Source: Phytophthora hibernalis
Lineage: Eukaryota; Oomycota; Peronosporomycetes; Peronosporales; Peronosporaceae
DNA length: 64,000 nucleotides
NCBI GenBank assembly: GCA_012656075.1
Contig: JAAKBF010000149.1
Span: 62,001 to 126,000, forward strand
Direction of reading: 5' to 3'
The notes under the pieces are model-generated. The model had not been told where the DNA came from and did not search any database. It saw only the letters and a list, made by a program, of their open reading frames with translations. Of the stretch, positions 55,912 through 64,000 are shown in pieces. Numbering within the stretch: position 1 is the first letter of the stretch; each line of letters starts with the position of its first letter. Position numbers and translations under genes: made by a program.

Positions 55912-57250
55912 ATGCGAAGAGTGGCATTGTTGGTGCGCGGCCGCGGCGAGTCTGCTGGTGGGCGTGCAGAGCATGTACACGAGCGAGGACAGCGTGAAGA
56001 TACTCGACCCCGAGAGCTTCCGTGAGCAGGTGCGCGAGGACTCGGGCGTATGGCTCGTGGAGTTCTACGCGCCGTGGTGCGGCCACTGCAAGGAGCTCTC
56101 GCCCGAGTACAAGAAGGCGGCCAAGGCGTTGGAGGGCGTCGTGAACGTGGCGGCCATCGACTGCCAGGAGCACGAGGAGTTCGTGCAGGAGTTCGCAGTG
56201 CGCGGCTTCCCCACCATCAAGATCTTCGGCGAGGACAAGACAAAGCCCACGACATTCGACGGCGACCGCACGGCCAAGGGCCTCGTGGACGCCGCGCTCA
56301 CGGCCTCGCGTCGCGTGGTGAAGGCGCGTCTGTCGGATGGCACGGAGAAGAAAAAGCGCAAGCCCAAGCCGCAGCCCAAGAAGAAGTCGCCCAGTGGCAA
56401 GAGCGACGTCATCCAGCTGACGGACGCCACGTTCGACGACATGGTGCTCAACAGCGGAGACGTCTGGCTGGTCGAGTTCTATGCACCATGGTGCGGCCAC
56501 TGCAAGGCCCTGGCGCCCGAGTGGGAGCAGGTGGCGTCGGACCTCAAGGGATCAGTGAAGGTTGCTGCTCTTGAAGCTACAGACAACGAGATCAAGCCGG
56601 CCGAGTACGGTGTTCAGGGATTCCCGACAATTAAGATATTCGGCCCTTCGGCGATGGGCCCTAGCGACGCTGATGACTATCAGGGTGAGCGCACGGCCTC
56701 CGCTATCACGGAGTTTGCTCTTGCTGCGCTGGACGTCATGGGCGGCGGACTGCGTATTAAGGAGCTCGTCTCGGCTGAGGTCCTCGCGGACTTTTGTGAA
56801 GGCAGGTCGAGCTGCATCATCAGCGTGCTGCCGCATATTACGGAGAGCGGCAAGAGTGCCCGTGAGGGTTACATCGGCACTCTTGAGGAGGCAGCCAAGC
56901 TGGTGCGCGGTAAGCCCTTCAAGTTTGGATGGGTGCAGGGTGGCGATCAGCTTGACTTTGAGAACCGCTTCGAGCTTACGTTCGGCTACCCTTCGCTGGT
57001 GGCGATCAACCTGGACCGCAAGCGCTACGTGGTGCAGCGTGGCGCCTTCACGGCGGAAGCTATTGGCGAGTTCTTGCAGGGCGTGTTGCAGGGCCGCGAG
57101 TCGACGGTTGGCTTTGACGAGCTACCGACGATCAATACGGTGAAGCCGTGGGACGGCAATGATGTGCAGCTGGACGAGATCGAGGACGACGACGAGGACG
57201 ACGACATCTTGAACGAAATCCTGGGTGCCGCTCAGAAGGACGAGCTTTAA
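55912..57250 (+). CDS. Protein disulfide isomerase, PDIA6/P5-like, KDEL-retained
   Basis: Thiol-disulfide oxidoreductase of the ER lumen. Two thioredoxin domains each carry FYAPWCGHCK (near 56068 and 56482), separated by a lysine/proline-rich linker, then a third thioredoxin-like b domain and an acidic tail (DDDEDDDILNEIL) ending in KDEL, the ER retrieval signal. The mature frame is open from 55958. The signal peptide begins at the ATG 55912 (MRRVALLV) and continues AAASLLVGVQSM only if one base is gained or lost near 55935. I take that as a probable sequence error. Codon use is strongly GC-biased, as expected of a highly expressed host gene. Confidence 0.9.
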
Positions 57251-57729
57251 GACCAAGCTGCAGCATAGACGATCATAACGGGCTACACATAATCAAGCGT
57301 TCGGTTGCAGTGGCGGCAAAGTGTTTTGTGTGTTTGCGTTGCAACAAACTTACAGCATCGCAACGAGCTCCTACCGCTATCGGGCTTTGATCATTGCAAG
57401 TGTAGTGCTGCCAAACCAGGGCTCCCGATTATGGCATTTTTATTTATGAGGAGGCCTCCTCCGACATAAATAATGGCATGAGCAATTGAAATCGAAACAT
57501 AAATTATGTCATCTTACTGCAGTGAACAATAAATAATGAAGCGCTAGTTGACGTTACATTGCACCTACAAAAACATGAAAATTTAACTGTGGAGATGTTT
57601 GTGTGGGGAGTACAAGCTAATATTACGTATCCATATAGTGCGTTGCTTAGAAACTCATTTAACAACGGATTTGACAGCTTGAACGACTTTATTAGCGAAG
57701 ACTGGCCTCCATAAATTATGTGGTGGTGT
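57251..57729. other. AT-rich intergenic region with imperfect inverted repeat
   Basis: No gene is seen. The segment around 57438-57722 has imperfect inverted ends (TTTATGAGGAGGCC at the left, GGCCTCCATAAATTATG at the right) and several CATAAAT words. It could be a small MITE; the match is too weak to be sure. Confidence 0.3.
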
Positions 57730-59792
57730 CAGTGCTCGGAAAATACCGTATCATATTTATCTGACCTGCACCGATCCACAATCATAGTTAACGGCGTACG
57801 TTGACGAGGAATAGTTAATTATTGGGAAAATATCAATGTATTGCTTGTACTTACGACTAGCCACGTCAGCTTGAAGAACAACTTCACATCTGCTGCTGTA
57901 CATCAAAAACAGTGCCGACGTCCCAGTAGCTTCTGTTCGTACGCAAGAAGAGTAGCATCTCCACGTTAACCGGTAGCAACGACGCTCGCTGCGGTGTCAC
58001 CACCAGTTTCGCTTGCGAGAACAGCCGCTCACAGCGGTTGCTCGTTGGAGGCAGTTGGAGCAGCAGGTCCGAGTACAGCGGCGACGTCTGACTGGCTGTC
58101 ACCTTCATCCTTTCTCTCAGGACAGCAGTGGCAAAGTCCTCTTCTTGCTGCTTGTCCGCTTCTTCGAGGGCTCTCTTGCGCTTCGCACCGGAGACCATCA
58201 CCGCCTTATCAAACTTTTTAATGGCCTCGCGCTGAGCGACAGACAGCCGTTCACCATTGATAGCCTGTCAGCAAATAGTACATCCAATTAATATTAACAG
58301 TATCAACCACGTAGCAACAGAGTAGTATACCTTGACTGCTGCTGCTTCAAATACCGGTGAGTGCACGACATTTGCAGTCGCCTTGAGATAAGGCTTCATG
58401 GAGGGAAACCGCTCTATGACGGAATCAAACAGCGCACGCACATCCGCGAGCGACAAATCCTCCGCTTGCAGCTTGACTGTCACGCTGTCAAAAACGCGGA
58501 GGTCCTTCAGGAGGGCTTCGATCCGACGATGCATCGCTGCCTTGGGGATACTATCGAAAACAGGCTCCACTTTCTTTGCTTCATTACGAATGCGCACGTA
58601 CCGAGAGCTCATGGTGTAGACCGAGCTCCAGCGCGTCACGTTGGGGCGGAGCGGTGTCAGCTCCGTGTGCTGCCGCAGGACAGCACGGTTGTTGACCGTG
58701 CGTAGTGCCAGCATCAAGGAGCTTACTGAGTCCACTTCATCCATGTGCGCTTCGAGAAAAACGTTGGAAGCCAAATTGAACCGGTGCGACGCACAGCCAA
58801 TCAGAGGAACCCCAGTCGTGTCGCAGCCGCGCGGTTCGTGGCACAATTATCGCCAATCAGAAACGCCATGGATTCCAGTGATTGGCCAAAACTGGCGGCA
58901 ATTTTCTTCATGAACTCGCAGCGCGACTGGGCGGTCTGGTCCCCTTCCTCCATCGGTGCGATCGCCAAGAGCGGCTGCTTCAACTCACCGTCGGCCCAGT
59001 AGACAGCAAAGAGAGCTACATAGTGCTCCAAGTAGTGGGTCCACCCGTCGAACATGATACCGTAAGGTCCGGAAAATTCAGAGGTGATCTTGCGCTCTAC
59101 GGCCACGACAGTGGCGGTGAGATAGGTCTTGAGAGTCTTCGAGCAAACAGGCTTCAGCTTGGACATAGCCCTAGTGAGGGAATCATCGACCTCAGACAGA
59201 GGCATGTTGCGGAAAACAAACAACCCACTCCATCCAGCGGTAAATGTTGGCCGCCTCTGGGCTAAAAACCCGTGCACCGAAAGAGATCCCGCCTGTCTGC
59301 TCAGATGGACCTCGTAATCCCGCTTGAAATGGGGATGCTTATCCTACAAGTGGCTCATCAGATTGGCGTAGCCACTCGAAGGGAGCTGCTTGCGCCGCGT
59401 TCCACAGCCGTTGCAGACGAAGTGATGATCCTTGTCAGCAGCAAAGAAAAAGTGGCACAGGTCGCGGGTGGTGGTGGTGGTGACCATGGTGGCTTGGGGA
59501 GGATTGCAAAATGAATAACGAATCTTCTAGAGCGGGATGGGCGCTTATTGGACCCGCTTGCAGCAACATAGCAAGCCTTGCTATCACCTACATCGCTGCT
59601 GCTTTCGCAGCCACTGAACACCGTTTTGGCTCGGTCCGTGTGACCGAACCGGTTCAAAACCAAAAGTAGTATATTGGTTCGAATTTCAATAATACTTCAC
59701 GGTATTCTCATCCAATATTTAATTATTTACAAGCTTCAATATCATTACTATTGACATTAAATTATTTTTTAAATTATTTTTCCGGGCACTGG
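57730..59792 (-). mobile_element. hAT DNA transposon, complete with 8-bp target duplication
   Basis: The left end is CAGTGCTCGGAAAATA and the right end, inverted, is CAGTGCCCGGAAAAATA. Both are flanked by the identical 8 bp GGTGGTGT (57722-57729 and 59793-59800), the duplication length typical of hAT elements. A hAT transposase lies inside on the minus strand. It is separated by 19 bp from the next transposon. Confidence 0.9.
57884..59510 (-). pseudogene. hAT transposase with BED finger
   Basis: It begins with a BED-type zinc finger (VCNGCGTRRKQLPSSGYANL then SHL, near 59340-59420). The RNase-H-like core follows: IMFDGWTHYLEHYVALFAVY, LIGDNCATNRAAATRLG and, after a frame change near 58805, GCASHRFNLASNVFL and VTRWSSVYTM. 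The C-terminal dimerisation segment (PLYSDLLLQLPPTSNRCERL, TPQRASLLPVNVEMLLF) follows an intron or stop near 58268. The complete domain order within intact TIRs suggests recent activity. At least two breaks would need to be errors or introns for the gene to work. Confidence 0.7.
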
Positions 59793-59962
59793 GTGGTGTC
59801 CAGAATAAATGAGACGGCGTCAAACGAACTGATGCTTACGGACCATTTGGAGTTTTCGAGATAAACGGCTTTAAAGATTGGTCAACCAAAATCGAACTAA
59901 CCGAAATTTCTCACAAAAAGCCCCTTCCCACAATTACCCATTTTTTCAGGTGTATCGACTCG

Positions 59963-62160
59963 ATGGACACGAGGGTAACGGGCGTAGCTCCAGGCAGCGG
60001 CTCGCCTCCAGACGGTGGCGATAATGCAGACGACACTATGTCTCTCGGACAAGACGATCTCCTCGCCAGTCACAGGAAGCTACTAGGCTCACTTCGACCA
60101 GACCCAGAAGGATCAAGCGACGATGCCTCGGAAGATAGTTCATGGGAGCCTGTGTCGGACGATTCGAGTCGAGTGTCAAGTGCTGGAGTAGTTGCGGAAG
60201 AGCAATCGGAAGCAGAATCTGATGACGACTTCGCCGAGGACAGGAACGTCGTTTTGATTGACGACGAGCTTCGCGATCGAGTTACGCGTTTATTTCGTGT
60301 AGATACGTGTGATGATCACTGCCTTCAAGGGAAGGCGGCCGAGATCGAAAACTTCTTGTGCTCACTATCGTATATGACACCCCAAGAAAAGAAACAGAGT
60401 GTACTAACGTCGCCGGCCATGCTGATGAAGACGGATACGGCAGTGCGTCGGCGTGGGACTTGAGTGCGACACGTTTTCGCTTACTTGTTCCTCTAGTTGG
60501 GCGTGTGTGTCGTGAATCCTGGTGCGCCGTCTACGATGTCTCATCACTCTTTACCGATACCAGATACAAAGGGGCGCGTTCTCCGTCAAGACTCACCGTG
60601 GACTGATAAACATCAACGCTGCCTTGATCGTTATTCAATGACTGGTGGCCTGGCTCCGTTCATTTGCGGTGACGATAGGTGACGTCGTTCATGTACGAGT
60701 TCGGACTCAGAAAACGATTGATGGAGTTGTTCGCCAGCAGTACACCGATGAAAACTACACGTTGTTACCTGCTTACTTGACGTGGGACCAACTATTCACA
60801 GAAATGCACAACTTCGTAGTGAGAACGACTTGGAAGTGCGAGAACCACGTCCATCTACGTTTCGGAAGTTACGTAAGAAGTATTGTCCTGCGATTCGAAT
60901 CCGATCCCCTCGAAGCAACGTATGTGACCTGTGCTCCATCCTGTACGCCCGAATGCGCTCGAATGTCACTGCAGAACTCACCGAGGAGCTTGGCAGTCAC
61001 ACAGCTTCGGCCAAAGCGATGAGGTACGGATATAGGAATCATTTTGTTTACTAACATCATTTTGATTCGCTGTGAACATTTTCAATAGGTTGGAGTATCA
61101 GTGTGACTTACAAGCAGTATCTGAAGAACGTGCTGTGATTGTGATGGACTTCAGCCAAAATCTCACGCTGCCGAGTGTGACTTCCACGCCATCCCAGTGG
61201 TACTTCCTGTCGTTGGTGAACGTGAACGTGTTTGGCATTTACTATACCAACAAAAGCATTCAGTACAACTACGTCTACGACGAGTCGGTCGCTGGGAAAG
61301 GTTCGGACGAAGTTAATAGCATGCTCTATCACTTCATCCAGCGGATTGTGCTTGCAAACGGTCATCGCAAACTAACTATCTACGCCGACAACTGCGGAGG
61401 GAAAACAAGAACAACTAGGTCGTCAAGATGTTGCTAGCATTGGCTCAAACCAGTGAACTCGAAACTGTCGAGCTCAAATTTTTGTGAAGGGCCACACAAA
61501 GAATGCCGTCGACCGTGGCTTCGGTCACATGAGGAACAAGTTTGCGAAAGAAGACGTGTGGACTACCGAGCGGTTGCTGGAGGTGATAAACGCGTCTTCA
61601 ACGAGCTCGGCGCTCGTGCACATTCCCAAAGACAACGCGGTGATGAAAAAATTTCGTGGTGTAGTCAAAGAGGCCTACAAGGATCTTGCTATCCTGCAGC
61701 GCTACCAGATTTTTGTCATGAGCGAGTCAAAGCCAGGAGTTGTGAGTTGCCGTGTTGGACCGGCTGACGAGGTTGTTAACCAAGATTTTCGGCGTGTTTT
61801 CGATGGTATTCACACCGACGCTGTAAAACTTCGTGGCCTCCTTGAGAATCATCTAGAGCCTCTACAACCCCTGCTCCAAATTTCGAGAAGAAGCAGCAGA
61901 TGCACAACAAAATTCGGCCGTATATCCCCAGGGAATACGCTTCGGACCCAATATACGACGCGCCATCCGATGAAGAGGAGAGAGTTGCGAACGAAACCAA
62001 GCAGGCTCGCCGTAAAGCGAATGCCCAGAAAAAGACAGCATCCACTACTTCTGCTAGAGCCGAACATGCCCCCACAGAGCCCACAAAAGAACAAGCGACT
62101 GAAAACGAAGACCTCATGAACGTAGCGAGGGACAGCTCAGCTCAACCGAAGACAGGATAA
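59963..62160 (+). pseudogene. DUF7869-like putative transposase
   Basis: The N-terminal third is acidic and disordered (SSDDASEDSSWEPVSDDSS). A helical and cysteine-containing middle follows in mixed frames (60470-61060, with VCDLCSILYARMRS, a possible zinc site). The conserved core at 61140-61640 reads IVMDFSQNLTLP, WYFLSLVNVNVFGIYY, YDESVAGKGSDEV, LTIYADNCGG and KGHTKNAVDRGFGHM. Candidate acidic residues are the D of MDF, the D of ADN and the D of VDR. Breaks lie near 60470, 61025-61085 (possibly an intron), 61400 (missing base before AAAACAAG) and 61480 (T run). A basic, glutamate-rich tail ends at 62160. Transposase function is inferred from the element ends. Confidence 0.6.
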
Positions 62161-62499
62161 CAATCTCGGAAGCGTGCCAAGAAAGATAAGTAGTGCAGCT
62201 GAATGATGGCAGTTAATCCAAATGATCCTTTCGTCCAATACCTAAACTATCCAAAATGGGTCCTTCGTACCCAAAAATATTAATAATTACCCCTCACAAA
62301 TTCAAGATCACTCATAGACCCTTCAATTTAGACCTGAAGGAATCCGAATTAGAACCTGGGAATAGTTGCAATCGCTTCAGCAGGTAAAACTACGCTAAGG
62401 GAGCCATAAAACAATTCTAGAAAGTTGCATCTACAGGGAGACATGTTTTTAGAGGACCGAAGCCTAACGAGTATTTCACTTTTCAATAGTCTGAAGGGA

Positions 62500-62534
62500 C
62501 CATTCGAAAGAGGATACGCTCCTCTTTCGAATGG
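62500..62534. repeat. Perfect 14-bp hairpin
   Basis: CCATTCGAAAGAGG and its exact complement are separated by 7 bp (ATACGCT). It lies just inside the right end of the DUF7869-type element, so it may be a subterminal structure of that element. Confidence 0.8.
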
Positions 62535-62708
62535 TGTGCCTAAATCGCGATTAGTACTTAGGTTAGTAAGCATCTTTTCGTTTGACGCCGTCTCAAATTA
62601 TGTTATGTCTTCATGGTTGGCTGAAACTAGAGGCGTAGCATTAGGCTGGTAGGACAGTTGACTAAGATTCTTTTTTTAATGAAGCTCGCGCCTCATTGAA
62701 CTTTTAAA

Positions 62709-62746
62709 TTTTCGTGTGCCCCTACCGGAGGTAGGGCACACGAAAA
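62709..62746. repeat. 17-18-bp hairpin with one missing base
   Basis: TTTTCGTGTGCCCCTACC faces GGTAGGGCACACGAAAA across a 3-bp loop; one arm lacks a single G. It lies outside the DUF7869-type element. Purpose unknown. Confidence 0.75.
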
Positions 62747-64000
62747 GCGGTAGGCTACCCCTACCGGTGCATTTGCATCTTGTTGTCTTTGCCAGAGAAA
62801 ACGCGTTTGCAAACACATCCGAGAAGCCTAGCAGCACCATGTATGGATACAACGTCCCGTTCACACCGGGGACAACCCGAGCAGGTAATGGTGAATGCGC
62901 AAGTATAGCTAGCGCAGCATGTCCTGAGAATCGTAACCTTGGCGCCCTTCCAAATCTACATCTTACCTACTCGGGCCAAAGCGACTGCGTGACTCGTTTA
63001 ACGAAGATAGCGCACTGTCAGATGGAGCTTCTTCGCCCAACAACATTCGGAACGCCACCATCCACAAGATACACAAAATATTTTGTGTGACCGTAGTCCC
63101 AATCGGTGACATATGGACTCAGGCGACATTCGCCAATTAAACCCTGGGGGACCCCACCAATAAAATTGGTTAGGTGTTCAGCCAGCTAAAGCTGTCCTCC
63201 CAGTATAAATTTTTTTATGGTTTCATAAGAAATTATTGAAAAGACCATGCCATAATCGGGAGCCCTGTGCCAAACACCGTGTTCAAGACGGATTCGACTG
63301 TATGGAGAGTCGCCATACCGGTACATGTACACGGTTGGAGACCAACCTGCGGTAGCACATCCTTTTCGTTTACTTGAGCTGGTCGATGCGCTCGTGTCAC
63401 CCGCGTTCAACGTTTCTCTGCGACCGTGTCGACGAAGCAGAACTTTTCTGAAGCGCGCGGCAATCGATCGAGGCTACCTCTCAATATCAAACTGCAGTGC
63501 TGCACTGCCCGCTGCATACAATAAAGCTCTGGGGTCGAGATGCAATCGCAGCTTGCTGCAGTGCGCAGCGTTGGCAGCGTGCATTTACACCGCCGCAGAA
63601 ACATGGTCACGTTGAAGTGGTCCAGACATGCGACAGTCGCCGCGCCGCTCCATTGGCCAGCGGACACCACACCTTCCTCCACGCCCTGCTGTCACCCGCG
63701 CCGCAAAACCAACCCAATGCGCGTGCCTCGTCGTCAAGTTGGTGTCGTGTGCTTCTCGAGCGTCGCAGCATACAAACACCAACAGCAAATCTAGGTGATC
63801 CAAGATTCGTGATTTCCACCAATCACGGACGCGCGACTAATGGTCGTCGCCTCGGCAGCAGTAAAGAACAAGCACGTGGCTGTGGCTCCATGTATTGAAT
63901 CACTAATGTACCCGCCTAAGTGAATGATTTTATCCGGTCCAAGAAAAATGAAAGCCTTTATCTATCCGATCACGTATAGCTCTGATAATAAAAGATACGG
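62747..64000. other. Unassigned right end of the window
   Basis: Open frames on both strands up to about 130 codons overlap each other and show no domain that I recognise. No tRNA or repeat was identified. Transposon debris is likely but not shown. Confidence 0.35.

Larger units (their letters stand above)
59812..62594 (+). mobile_element. DUF7869-type DNA transposon with 34-bp TIRs and AAAT duplication
   Basis: The ends GAGACGGCGTCAAACGAA plus GATGCTTAC are present in inverted orientation at 59812-59845 and 62561-62594 (30 of 34 positions match). AAAT flanks both outer ends (59808-59811, 62595-62598). Inside is one long plus-strand gene whose core matches the domain known to me as DUF7869, with RNase-H-like DDE features. 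I infer a cut-and-paste transposon; I do not know a named superfamily with this combination. Confidence 0.75.

Overview
The window looks like a nuclear contig of a plant-pathogenic oomycete (Phytophthora-like). The evidence is Crinkler (CRN) effector modules with the LFLAK and HVLVV motifs, oomycete Inr-type core promoters, short GT-AG introns of about 65-135 bp, flagellar and Ca2+-signalling genes, and oomycete-style transposons. It alternates between ordinary gene blocks and transposon or endogenous-virus islands.

1-12.6 kb: a decayed Maverick/Polinton-type endogenous virus, mostly on the minus strand. It has a partial major capsid protein, a tandem exoX-C-like protein, a tiny zinc-finger protein, a large capsid-associated-looking protein with adenain-like cleavage motifs, an integrase with a chromodomain, a protein-primed family B DNA polymerase and a small basic protein. 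Several of its genes share an ATATAG box just upstream of the start. The interval at 1.9-2.7 kb holds a CRN-type kinase fragment and a dispersed repeat. The element abuts a CRN N-terminal module at 12.6-12.9 kb.

13.2-24.7 kb: a MULE with FAR1-like, DDE, SWIM and Ulp1 modules inside a 26-bp inverted repeat; the C-terminal half of a CRN-type kinase; an Argonaute fragment; and a complete PIF/Harbinger transposon (21136-24686, TAA target duplication) ending 49 bp before a host ATG.

24.7-29.8 kb: host genes RWDD2-like, UTP13/TBL3 and a globin-like gene. 29.9-33.6 kb: a second CRN module followed by a 3.3-kb inverted copy of the Maverick end (9257-12582), broken inside the polymerase. One end of this inverted duplication falls on the CRN HVLVV recombination motif. 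35.2-37.9 kb: a hAT transposase.

38.2-57.3 kb: a dense host block. It holds dynactin p27, a secreted PDZ/PA-domain protein, glycine C-acetyltransferase, HEATR3/SYO1, a small secreted protein, a CFAP161/EF-hand protein, an SK-like K+ channel, a four-domain EEEE Ca2+ channel and a KDEL protein disulfide isomerase. 57.7-62.6 kb: two complete transposons 19 bp apart, a hAT with 8-bp duplication GGTGGTGT and a DUF7869-type element with 34-bp inverted repeats and a 4-bp duplication AAAT. The final 1.4 kb is unassigned.

Single-base indels also occur in genes expected to be essential (UTP13, the PDI signal peptide). Some frame breaks in the viral and transposon genes may therefore be sequence errors rather than decay. 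Shared lesions in the two polymerase copies and in-frame point stops argue that much of the viral decay is real.
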